Origin: Ornithinimicrobium cryptoxanthini
GTDB lineage: Bacteria > Actinomycetota > Actinomycetes > Actinomycetales > Dermatophilaceae
DNA length: 64,000 nt
Direction: 5' to 3'
NCBI RefSeq assembly: GCF_023923205.1
Contig: NZ_CP099490.1
Location: 1,302,001-1,366,000, forward strand
Each line of letters begins with the position of its first letter. Position 1 is the stretch's first letter. A program made the translations under genes and the position numbers. Shown piece after piece: positions 20,501 through 27,906 of this stretch. The notes below the pieces were generated by a model. It saw nothing but the letters and a program-made list of their open reading frames with translations, made no database searches and was not told the DNA's origin.

Positions 20501-22519
20501 CGCCAACTGGCGGACGACGTGGCTGAGGTGCTCTCCGGGGCGGGCATTCCGTGCACGGTGCGGTGGGCGGGATCTTACGAGTCCGTGCGTTTCGGCCCGC
20601 AGACAGCGTGGACTGTGCACGTCTACGACGATCGCTTCTGGGAACTTGTCGTGCCAGCGATGAAGCAACGGGCCAAGGTTTTAGAGCGTGCGCGGCGGAC
20701 CAGCACAGCCAAGAGCCGCGGGCTCAACAGGGAACTTATGTTGGTCCACGCCGGTGACGCCCTGCGTCGTGACTCAGGCCTGTCCACCCGAACGCGAAAC
20801 ATCATCGGCAATGGCCCAGCAACAGTCGCGGGCCTACACAGACATCTGCACCGTGCTGGGCTGGTTCGTGCACCCAAGATGAGCTTTCCCCGTGACGGAG
20901 GAGACGGGTGGTTCCCGCTCAACGAGACAGCTCGAGGGTACCTAGAAGCGATCGGCACAACAGAAGACCGCTTCTACGCCTCGATGGACTGGAGCCTCGT
21001 CACGGAGATCACCGTCGGTGACTCCGAGCCCGTCTATGACATCACCGTCGAGGACGTCCACAACTTCATCTCCAGCGGCCTGGTGCTCTCGAACTGCATC
21101 TACCAGGAGCAGGTGATGGAGATCGCGCAGAAGCTGGCGGGCTACACGCTCGGCAACGCCGACCTCCTGCGGCGGGCGATGGGCAAGAAGAAGAAGGAGG
21201 TGCTCGACGCCGAATACGTGCCGTTCTCCGACGGCATGAAGGCCAATGGCTACAACGAGGCCTCCGTGGCGGCGCTGTGGGGCGTGCTGGTCCCGTTCTC
21301 TGACTATGCGTTCAACAAGGCGCACACGGCGGCCTACGGCGTCATCTCCTACTGGACCGCCTTCCTGAAGGCGAACTACCCGGCCGAATACATGGCCGCG
21401 CTGCTCACCAGCGTGCGTGACGACAAGGACAAGACCGCGCTCTATCTCAACGAGTGCCGGCGCATGGGCATTGCGGTCCTGCCGCCGGACGTCAACGAGT
21501 CGATCGCCAACTTCGCCGCCGTCGGCAAGGACATCCGCTTCGGGCTGGCCGCGATCCGCAACGTCGGCACCAACGTCGTCGACGCGGTCGTGGCGACACG
21601 CGCCGACAAGGGCAACTTCACCTCGTTCGAAGACTTCCTGCGCAAGTGTCCGGCCGTGGTCTGCCAGAAGCGGACCATCGAGTCACTGATCAAGGGCGGT
21701 GCGTTCGACGACCTGGGTCACCCCCGCCAGGGCCTCGTCACCGTCCACGAGCGGTATGTCGATGCTCTCGCCGAGGAGAAGAAGCAGGAGGCCATCGGTC
21801 AGGACAGCCTCTTTGGCGGCTTCGGTGGCGAGGAGTCGGACGTGCAGATCGTCACCCTGCCGCCGGTGCCGGACATCGAGTGGGAGAAGCAGATCAAGCT
21901 TGCCTTCGAGCGGGAGTATCTCGGGCTCTATGTCTCCGACCACCCGCTCAACGGCATCGAGCACATCCTCACAGCCAACGCGACGGCCACGATCGGCGCG
22001 GTCGTCAGTGAGGACGGGCCGCAGGACGGGGAGTTCGTCACTGTTGCCGGGCTGATGACCTCGGTGCAGCTCAAGCGCACCAAGAACGGCGATCCCTATG
22101 CCCGGGTGATGCTCGAGGACCTGGTCGGCTCGATCGAGTGCGTCTTCTTCCCGAAGTCCTATATGACCGTCTCGACGATGCTGGCTCCGGACACGGTCGC
22201 CGTGATCCGCGGCCGATTCAAGCGCAGCGAGGACACCACCGAGATTCTGGCCCAGGACCTGACGATCCCGGAGATCAAGGAGGGGCCGCGCGGCCCGGTG
22301 CTCGTCACGCTCCCGCTGACCCGCGCGACCGACGGGTTGGCCCACAACCTGCGCAAGGTGCTGGCCGACCACCCCGGCTCCACCGAGGTGCACGTCAAGC
22401 TCACGCAGCCGGGTCGACAGGTGCTGCTGCGGCTCGACCCGACGCTGCGCGTGACGGCCTCACCGGCGTTCTTCGGTGACATCAAGGCACTGCTCGGGCC
22501 GGCGGCTGTCGGCAGCTGA
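17588..22519 (+). CDS. dnaE: DNA polymerase III alpha subunit with an in-frame intein
   Basis: 1643 codons, of which 450 are an intein (residues 720-1169). The spliced protein would be 1193 aa, normal for DnaE1, the replicative polymerase. The N-terminal PHP domain starts VHLHNHTEYSMLDG; the polymerase active site has PDFDVDFDD near residue 421; the C-terminal part has the helix-hairpin-helix region and an OB fold (FVTVAGLMTSVQLKRTKNGDPYARVMLED). ATG 17588 is chosen; ATG 17600 (MSIAPSS) is a close alternative. The gene is usually adjacent to lspA-rluD; here the rRNA operon separates them. Confidence 0.95.
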   Translation: MIIEMSIAPSSAGNFVHLHNHTEYSMLDGAARITDMFERAAELGMPAIATTDHGYIFGAHEFWSAGNKTGVKPIIGLEAYVTPGTHRSDRTRVKYGDGGRDDVSGSGAYTHMTMWARNNNGLHNLFRMASLASLEGYYFKPRMDRELLETYGKGIIATTGCPSGEVQTRLRFGQYAEARQAAAEMQDIFGKENYFLELMDHGIDIERRTRADLLKLAKDLDLPLVATNDLHYTRKEDAQSHSALLCIQTAATLQDPTRFKFDGDGYYLKSAQEMREIWRELPEACDNTLLIAERCEVSFTEGEGRFMPRFPVPEGEDETSWFVKEVETGLHRRYPEGVPDYARKQAEYETGVILGKGYPGYFLVVADFINWAKNQGIRVGPGRGSGAGSMCAYAMGITDLDPIPHGLIFERFLNPERMSMPDFDVDFDDRRRSEVIHYVTEKYGDDRVAMIATYGTLKAKAALKDAARVMGFPFAMGERLTKAMPPSVMGKDIPLSGIHDTEHPRYGEAGEFRELLANDPEAAQVFETATGLEGLKRQWGVHAAGVIMSSEPLIDVIPIMRREQDGQIITQFDYPTCERLGLVKMDFLGLRNLTILDDAIANVKLNRGEDLDLDALSKDMTDPKAYELLGRGDTLGVFQLDGSGMRQLLRLMQPDNFEDISAALALYRPGPMGVNAHTNFALRKNNKQEVVPLDPQLKGKLQPEMVEALEPILGTTYGLCVAGDTLIVDADSGERVRIDGLSERVTSGFFTFGVDQEGRVVRRRVTHWWEMPAKPVLTVQTASGQQLRLSTDHKVLTPRGWVPAGELIAGKDRLARPRDASEFSTPSQMSGDEAALLGYLLSDGYITLYDNTFISASKTLRDHVGQLAEDLFDDTFAVEETPDRRAPRIRFAASPAGTGRGRSEGYGTYATIGINRWLRRLGFTGKTTSAHKFVPELAKQASLEVRVRLLAALWDGDGHVGSKLAYYKTVSRQLADDVAEVLSGAGIPCTVRWAGSYESVRFGPQTAWTVHVYDDRFWELVVPAMKQRAKVLERARRTSTAKSRGLNRELMLVHAGDALRRDSGLSTRTRNIIGNGPATVAGLHRHLHRAGLVRAPKMSFPRDGGDGWFPLNETARGYLEAIGTTEDRFYASMDWSLVTEITVGDSEPVYDITVEDVHNFISSGLVLSNCIYQEQVMEIAQKLAGYTLGNADLLRRAMGKKKKEVLDAEYVPFSDGMKANGYNEASVAALWGVLVPFSDYAFNKAHTAAYGVISYWTAFLKANYPAEYMAALLTSVRDDKDKTALYLNECRRMGIAVLPPDVNESIANFAAVGKDIRFGLAAIRNVGTNVVDAVVATRADKGNFTSFEDFLRKCPAVVCQKRTIESLIKGGAFDDLGHPRQGLVTVHERYVDALAEEKKQEAIGQDSLFGGFGGEESDVQIVTLPPVPDIEWEKQIKLAFEREYLGLYVSDHPLNGIEHILTANATATIGAVVSEDGPQDGEFVTVAGLMTSVQLKRTKNGDPYARVMLEDLVGSIECVFFPKSYMTVSTMLAPDTVAVIRGRFKRSEDTTEILAQDLTIPEIKEGPRGPVLVTLPLTRATDGLAHNLRKVLADHPGSTEVHVKLTQPGRQVLLRLDPTLRVTASPAFFGDIKALLGPAAVGS
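19745..21094 (+). other. DnaE intein with LAGLIDADG homing endonuclease
   Basis: 450 aa. It starts at Cys (CVAGDTLIV, block A) after TTYGL and ends VLSN before Cys+1 of CIYQEQVM. Block B is LRLSTDHKVLTPRGWVPAGEL. Block F/G is YDITVEDVHNFISSGLVLSN, with Ser instead of the usual His at the second-last position. Two LAGLIDADG-like motifs, LLGYLLSDGY and LAALWDGDGH, lie about 120 residues apart, so the endonuclease domain seems intact. Codons are less biased to G/C ends than in the exteins, which suggests later arrival. Splicing is needed for a working replicase. Confidence 0.93.
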
Positions 22520-22566
22520 GCCAGTCACCGGCTCTCGGCCGCTGAGCCAGTCACCCGCTCTCGGCA
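22515..22566. repeat. 26-bp tandem repeat over the dnaE stop codon
   Basis: Two near-identical 26-bp copies (22515-22540, 22541-22566), followed by a partial third. The first contains the dnaE TGA. It looks like tandem duplication of the gene's 3' end. Confidence 0.8.
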
Positions 22567-22602
22567 GCTGAGCGGGGCAGGCGGCAGTCGGCAGTGAGTC
22601 GC

Positions 22603-23322
22603 TCAGGCTCGGCTGACGCTGGCCGCCAGCGCCTCGCGCAGCACGTCGGCGACCTGATCGGCATGGGTGATCGGCAGGAAGTGGGTGGCGCGGGGGACGG
22701 TGACGACGTGCGGGTCGTGAGCGGCGTCGGCGAAGCGCCGCACGTGCAGGCGCATCTGGTCAAACTGGCCGTTGACCAGGAAGACCGGGCAGGCGACGTC
22801 GGTGAGCAGGTCGGCGCGACACTCGTCGAAGACCACCTGCCAGGCGGCGGGCAGGGCGGCATAGCCCTCCGGGCCCGGCAACATCTCCTCCGGAGTGCCG
22901 AAGCGGCGCATCACCGCGTTCGAGACGCGGGCCATCCGCTCTGCCCCGACCCGGGGGAGCAGGGCAGCAAAGCGTCGATAGACCCCCGAGAGGGGACCGT
23001 CCGGTTCGGCACTGGACCCGATGAGGACCAGGGCGTCGAGGTCGGCCGGGTGGCGCGCGGCATACAGCATGGCCAGATAGCCACCTAGGCTGTGCCCGGC
23101 CAGGACCACCGCCTGCCCGGGTGCGCGGGTCTCCACCGCCGCCGCGATCGAGGCGACCGCAGCGTCGGCGGTGAACTCCTCACCGAGTCGTGAGCCGTGG
23201 CCGGGGAAGTCGATCGCGACGACCTCTGCCTCGGGCAACAGGGGCGGATAGGCCGCCCACTCGCGAGCATCCATTCGGGTGCCGTGCACGAGGACGAGTC
23301 GCGGTGCGTGGAGGACCTTCAC
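22603..23322 (-). CDS. Alpha/beta-hydrolase fold protein
   Basis: 239 aa. Oxyanion region LVLVHGTRMDAREW, nucleophile elbow GHSLGGYLA (Ser), acid in LVNGQFDQMR and His in ATHFLPITH form the usual catalytic triad. The short lid suggests a small-molecule esterase or lactonase, but the substrate cannot be told. It is convergent with dnaE and divergent from the DUF808 gene. Confidence 0.88.
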   Translation of the reverse strand: MKVLHAPRLVLVHGTRMDAREWAAYPPLLPEAEVVAIDFPGHGSRLGEEFTADAAVASIAAAVETRAPGQAVVLAGHSLGGYLAMLYAARHPADLDALVLIGSSAEPDGPLSGVYRRFAALLPRVGAERMARVSNAVMRRFGTPEEMLPGPEGYAALPAAWQVVFDECRADLLTDVACPVFLVNGQFDQMRLHVRRFADAAHDPHVVTVPRATHFLPITHADQVADVLREALAASVSRA

Positions 23323-23443
23323 ACCTTCAGCCTAGGCAGACGGGCCGCGTCTGCACCGCTCAGCGTCTAGTCTTGCTCTCTGTGACGACCTATGCAGAAC
23401 GCGCGCAGACGGTGACCGCCCGAGCCCAGGGCGGGGTGCGCTG

Positions 23444-24391
23444 ATGGCCGGAGGCCTGGTCGCCCTGCTCGACGACATCGCTGCGATCGCCCGCATCGCC
23501 GCAGCCTCGGTCGACGATGTGGCGGCTGCAGCCGGTCGCGCTGGGAGCAAGTCGCTTGGTGTCGTGATCGACGACGCCGCGGTCACGCCGCGCTATGTCA
23601 CCGGAGCCCAGGCGGCCCGCGAGCTGCCGATCATCAAGAAGATCGCGATCGGCTCGATCCGCAACAAGCTCCTCTTCATCCTGCCGGCCATCATGCTGCT
23701 GAGTCAGTTCGTGCCGTGGACCCTGACACCGATCCTCATGCTGGGTGGCAGCTATCTCTGCTATGAGGGCGCCGAGAAGGTCTATGAGCTGATCAGCGGT
23801 CACACCAAGGGTGATCCAGACACCCCTGCCGTCGAACAGGGGCCGGAGGCGGAGGACAAGATGGTGCGCGGCGCCATCACCACAGACTTCATCCTGTCGG
23901 CGGAGATCATGGTCATCGCGCTCAACGAGGTCGCGGAGGAACCGTTCGTCAGCCGGGCCATCATCCTGGTCGTGGTGGCGATCGGGATCACGGCGCTGGT
24001 CTATGGCGCGGTCGCCCTGATCATCAAGATGGACGACATCGGCCTGCGGCTGGCCGAGAACGAGAGTGAGTTCTCCACCAAGCTTGGCCTCGGACTGGTC
24101 AAGGCGATGCCGATCGTGCTCAGCGTGCTGTCGTCGGTCGGGATCATCGCCATGCTCTGGGTCGGTGGCCACATCATCCTGGTCGGCATGGACGAGCTCG
24201 GCTTTCACCTCATCTATGGCTGGGTGCACAGCGCCGAGGAGGTCGTCGCCGGCCTGATCCCGGCCATCGGCGGCGTGCTGTCCTGGCTCACGAACACCCT
24301 GGCCTCGGCCGTGCTCGGACTGATCTGGGGCGGCATCCTCGTGGCTGTTCTGCACCTGCTGCCGATCGGTCGCAAAGACCCTGTCCACTGA
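23444..24391 (+). CDS. DUF808 (YedI-like) integral membrane protein
   Basis: 315 aa. The start GLVALLDDIAAIARIAAASVDDVAAAA, then VVIDDAAVTPRYVTG and the GGSYLCYEGAEKVYE segment, mark the DUF808 family. About six membrane helices are visible, the last near HTLASAVLGLIWGGILVAVLHLL. Function is unknown in the family. It stands alone, with ptrB starting 49 bp downstream. Confidence 0.9.
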   Translation: MAGGLVALLDDIAAIARIAAASVDDVAAAAGRAGSKSLGVVIDDAAVTPRYVTGAQAARELPIIKKIAIGSIRNKLLFILPAIMLLSQFVPWTLTPILMLGGSYLCYEGAEKVYELISGHTKGDPDTPAVEQGPEAEDKMVRGAITTDFILSAEIMVIALNEVAEEPFVSRAIILVVVAIGITALVYGAVALIIKMDDIGLRLAENESEFSTKLGLGLVKAMPIVLSVLSSVGIIAMLWVGGHIILVGMDELGFHLIYGWVHSAEEVVAGLIPAIGGVLSWLTNTLASAVLGLIWGGILVAVLHLLPIGRKDPVH

Positions 24392-24440
24392 CGGTCGGCA
24401 CTCGTTGGGATCCGTCACCCCCGGCAGGTAGCCTCGGCCC

Positions 24441-26570
24441 GTGACTGAAACCCCCACCCCTCCCGTCGCAGCCAAGATCGAGCACGTCCGCGAGCACCAC
24501 GGCGAGTCCGTCAGTGACCCCTACGAGTGGCTGCGCGACAAGACCAACCCCGAGGTCATCGCGCATCTGGAGGCCGAGAACGCCTATACCGAGGCGGTCA
24601 CCGCCCACCTGGGCGACCTTGAGGAGTCAGTCTTCCAGGAGATCAAGACCCGCACCCAGGAGACCGACCTGTCGGTGCCGGTGCGGCACGACGGCTGGTG
24701 GTACTACTCACGCACCGTCGCCGGGCAGCAGTATCCGATCCACGCCCGCATCGCGCTGGCCGACAGCCCGCAGCGTCCCGAGCTGTCGACAGAGGGGGCT
24801 CCGGAGCACGAGCAGATCATGCTCGACGGCAACGCCGAGGCCGAGGGGGAGTCCTTCCTGGCCTTCGGTGCGTTCGAGGTGAGCTATGACGGCAACCTGC
24901 TGGCCTACTCCGTCGACACCAGTGGCGAGGAGCGGTTCACGGTCCGGGTCAAGGACCTGACGACCGGAGAGGTCACCGAGCCGGGCATCGAGGGTGCCGG
25001 CTATGGCCTGGCCTGGTCGGCCGGCAGCAGCCACCTGTTCTACACCCGCGTCGACGACGCCTGGCGCCCGTTCCAGGTGTGGCGCCACGAGGTCAGCGCT
25101 GACGGCGCCACCGAGCAAGCCGCCGCCGACGTGCTCGTCTTCCAGGAGGACGACGAACGGTTCTGGATGGGACTGGAGACCTCCCGCGACGAGACGCACA
25201 TCCTGATCGGGCTGGGCACCAAGAACACCACCGAATACCGGATCCTCCCGGTGACCGACCCGCTCGGCGACTTCCGGGTGGTCGCCCCGCGTGAGGAGGG
25301 CGTGGAGTATGCCGTGGAGGTCGCCGGCGAGGACCTCTGGATCGTGCACAACAAGAACCACCGTGACTCCGAGCTCGCCCGCGCCCCGCTCACCTCGACC
25401 TCGTCCGCGGACTGGAGCACCGTCATACCTGGTCGTGACGGGCACCGGATCTCCGGGATCGACGCCTTCGCCTCACACCTGGCCGTCTCGCTGCGCAGCG
25501 AGGGGCTGACCCAGGTGCTCGTGCTCCCGCTCGACCCGGCCAGTGAGACCGGGGTCGGTGAGGGCTACCAGGTGCCGGTGGACGAGGTCGTCTTCAGCAT
25601 CGACGTCGGCGCCAACCCGCAGTTCGCCACGCCGACGCTGCGGGTCGTCATCGAGTCGCTCGTCACGCCGCGCTCGGTCTATGACCTGGAGCTGGCCACC
25701 GGTGAGCTGACTCTGCTCAAGCGCCAGCCGGTGCTCGGCGGCTACGACCCCGAGGAGTATGTGCAGCACCGGCTGTGGGCGACCGCGGCCGACGGCACGC
25801 AGGTGCCGATCTCGCTGGTGGCGCGCAAGGACGTGAGCCCGGACGGCACCGCGCCGGGGGTGCTCTATGGCTACGGCTCCTATGAGATCTCGATCGACCC
25901 CTACTTCTCCGTGGCGCGGCTGTCCTACCTCGACCGCGGCGTCGTCTATGCCATCGCGCACATCCGCGGCGGCGGCGAGATGGGGCGGGGGTGGTATGAG
26001 CAGGGCCGCATGGAGCACAAGAAGACCACCTTCACCGACTTCGTCTCCTGCGCCGACGAGCTGGTGTCATCGGGCTGGGTCGCGGCTGACCGGCTGGGTG
26101 CCGCAGGTGGCTCGGCCGGTGGCCTGCTGATGGGCGCGGTGCTCAACCTGGCCCCCGAGAAGTTCCGGGCCGTGCACGCCGCCGTGCCGTTCGTCGATGC
26201 GCTCACCACGATCCTGGACCCGTCGCTGCCGCTGACGGTCGGCGAGTGGGAGGAGTGGGGCAACCCGCTGGAGCATGTCGAGGTCTACGACTACATGCGC
26301 GGCTACACGCCCTACGAGAACATCCGCGAGGTCGACTATCCGGCGATCCTGGCCACCACCGGGCTCAACGACACCCGCGTCTTCTTCGTCGAGCCGGCCA
26401 AGTGGGTGGCGCGCCTGCGCGAGACGGTCACCTCCGACCAGGCGCAGCGGCCCATCCTGCTGAAGACCGAGATGGTCGCGGGCCACGGCGGGAAGACCGG
26501 GCGGTATGACGCGTGGCGCGAGACCGCCTTCGAGCTCGCCTTCATGCTGGACCAGCTCGGCGTCGGCTGA
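24441..26570 (+). CDS. ptrB: S9 family oligopeptidase (oligopeptidase B-like)
   Basis: 709 aa with GTG start. The N-terminal beta-propeller (about residues 1-420) gates the active site. The C-terminal hydrolase domain carries GYGSYEISIDPYFSVARLSYLDRG, the Ser in AAGGSAGGLLMG, Asp in ATTGLNDTRV and His in MVAGHGGKTGRYD. YEWLRDKTNPEVIAHLEAEN near the N-terminus is typical of S9A enzymes. It cuts short peptides in the cytoplasm, often after basic residues in this subgroup. Confidence 0.9.
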   Translation: MTETPTPPVAAKIEHVREHHGESVSDPYEWLRDKTNPEVIAHLEAENAYTEAVTAHLGDLEESVFQEIKTRTQETDLSVPVRHDGWWYYSRTVAGQQYPIHARIALADSPQRPELSTEGAPEHEQIMLDGNAEAEGESFLAFGAFEVSYDGNLLAYSVDTSGEERFTVRVKDLTTGEVTEPGIEGAGYGLAWSAGSSHLFYTRVDDAWRPFQVWRHEVSADGATEQAAADVLVFQEDDERFWMGLETSRDETHILIGLGTKNTTEYRILPVTDPLGDFRVVAPREEGVEYAVEVAGEDLWIVHNKNHRDSELARAPLTSTSSADWSTVIPGRDGHRISGIDAFASHLAVSLRSEGLTQVLVLPLDPASETGVGEGYQVPVDEVVFSIDVGANPQFATPTLRVVIESLVTPRSVYDLELATGELTLLKRQPVLGGYDPEEYVQHRLWATAADGTQVPISLVARKDVSPDGTAPGVLYGYGSYEISIDPYFSVARLSYLDRGVVYAIAHIRGGGEMGRGWYEQGRMEHKKTTFTDFVSCADELVSSGWVAADRLGAAGGSAGGLLMGAVLNLAPEKFRAVHAAVPFVDALTTILDPSLPLTVGEWEEWGNPLEHVEVYDYMRGYTPYENIREVDYPAILATTGLNDTRVFFVEPAKWVARLRETVTSDQAQRPILLKTEMVAGHGGKTGRYDAWRETAFELAFMLDQLGVG

Positions 26571-26589
26571 CGCTTGACGGGTGCTGCGG

Positions 26590-26799
26590 TTTTGACCACC
26601 CGTTTGTCTGCCATGGCCAGCATTCGGGAGGTCAAACCCGCGGTGGCCAACACTTGGGAGGTCACACCTGTGGGGGCCGGCATTCGCGAGTTTTGACCTC
26701 CCCTTTGTCTGCCATGGCCAACATTCGGGAGGTCAAACCTGCGGCGCCCGGAGTTTGACCGTCCGTTTGTCTGCCATGGCCAGCATTCGGGAGGTCACC
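26590..26799. repeat. Three hairpin-forming repeats between convergent genes
   Basis: Units near 26590-26637, 26691-26738 and 26754-26799 share a core with GTTTGTCTGCCATGGCCA and end in CATTCGGGAGGTCA. In unit 2, TTTTGACCTCCC pairs with GGGAGGTCAAA for 11 bp, and the other units do so less perfectly. Degenerate half units lie at 26641-26690. The array lies between ptrB and the GT2 gene, so it may act as a two-way terminator that has multiplied. Confidence 0.8.
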
Positions 26800-26811
26800 A
26801 CCCGCGGTGGC

Positions 26812-27906
26812 TCAGTGCTCGACGGTGCGGCTGCGGGGGTGGGCGAAGACCCAGCGTCGTTGGAGCAGATAGCTGACGGCGAAGAGGCAGCTGTCGACCA
26901 GGATCTTGGCCCAGACGACGTGGCCCTGCAGCAGCCAGGCGACCACGGTGGTCAGTCCCGCTGAGGCTGCCAGGATGCCCACGGCCAGCGTGAAGTAGCG
27001 CACCAGCGCTTTGGAGGCCTTCTCGCGCGACTGGAAGACCAGCTTGCGGTTGAGCGCGAAGTTGACCAGGGCGGAGACGATGCGAGCGGCCACGGTGGCG
27101 GTGGCCACCGCGCCCAGGTGGGAGGCGCCGTTGAACGCCGAGTCGATGATGACGGCAAAGAGCAGCACGTCGACGACAAAGCCGAGCAGCGAGGTCAGCA
27201 CAAAGCCGGCCGCCTGCGCAAACAGGTGTCCATAGATGCGCACCGAGTCCTGGACGGGCCGGAAGTGGGTCTGGCTGTTGTCCTGGTCGTGATAGATCGT
27301 CTCGATCGGGACCTCGTCGACCCGCACCTGGTGACCGAGCATCCACATCAGCGAGTTCATCTCGTATTCAAACCGCGTGCCGCGCACCTCGAGCAGCTCC
27401 GGCAGCAGCTGGCGCGAGAAGCCGCGCAGCCCGGTCTGGGTGTCGGGGATGTTGCGCCCCAGCAGCAGCTTGACCACGCCGGTCGTCAGGTGGTTGCCCA
27501 GCCGGCTCTTGGCGGGCAGGTCCGGCAGGTCGAAGTCGCGCACGCCGAGGACGCAGACCCGTTCGTCCTGTTGCATGGCCTCGTCCAGCTCCTGGGAGAC
27601 GCGCAGGATGTCGGCGGTGCCGTGCTGACCGTCCGAGTCGGCCGTGACGATGCCGGTCACGTCGGGCCGGGTCAGGACATGGCGCATCGCGGTCTTGAGC
27701 GCAGCGCCCTTGCCGAGATTCTCCTCGTGGGTCAGGACGGTGCACCCCTCGCGGGCGGCGATCGCGGCAAAGACCGGGGCGTATGCCGCACCGGAACCGT
27801 CGTCGATGACCAGCACGTCGGTCAGGCCCGAGGCCTGCAGCTGCGCCACCAGCTCGGGGAACTCCGGTGACGGGTGCAGGCTGGGGATGACCAGGACGGT
27901 GCTCAT
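26812..27906 (-). CDS. Glycosyltransferase family 2 fused to a GtrA-like membrane domain
   Basis: 364 aa. The GT2 domain (about 1-225) has VLVIPSLHP, VIDDGSG, HEENLGKGAALKTAM and the TADSDGQHG metal-binding region, as in dolichyl/undecaprenyl-phosphate mannosyl- or glucosyltransferases. The C-terminal GtrA-like domain has four membrane helices (about 235-350, from FVLTSLLGFVVDVLLFAVI). Such proteins load a sugar on a lipid carrier and may flip it. The start overlaps the upstream gene's stop by 4 nt (ATGA), so the two are co-translated. Confidence 0.9.
   Translation of the reverse strand: MSTVLVIPSLHPSPEFPELVAQLQASGLTDVLVIDDGSGAAYAPVFAAIAAREGCTVLTHEENLGKGAALKTAMRHVLTRPDVTGIVTADSDGQHGTADILRVSQELDEAMQQDERVCVLGVRDFDLPDLPAKSRLGNHLTTGVVKLLLGRNIPDTQTGLRGFSRQLLPELLEVRGTRFEYEMNSLMWMLGHQVRVDEVPIETIYHDQDNSQTHFRPVQDSVRIYGHLFAQAAGFVLTSLLGFVVDVLLFAVIIDSAFNGASHLGAVATATVAARIVSALVNFALNRKLVFQSREKASKALVRYFTLAVGILAASAGLTTVVAWLLQGHVVWAKILVDSCLFAVSYLLQRRWVFAHPRSRTVEH

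Noticed and set aside
18740..20668. 642-codon minus-strand frame over dnaE
   Set aside because: Antisense shadow of dnaE and its intein.
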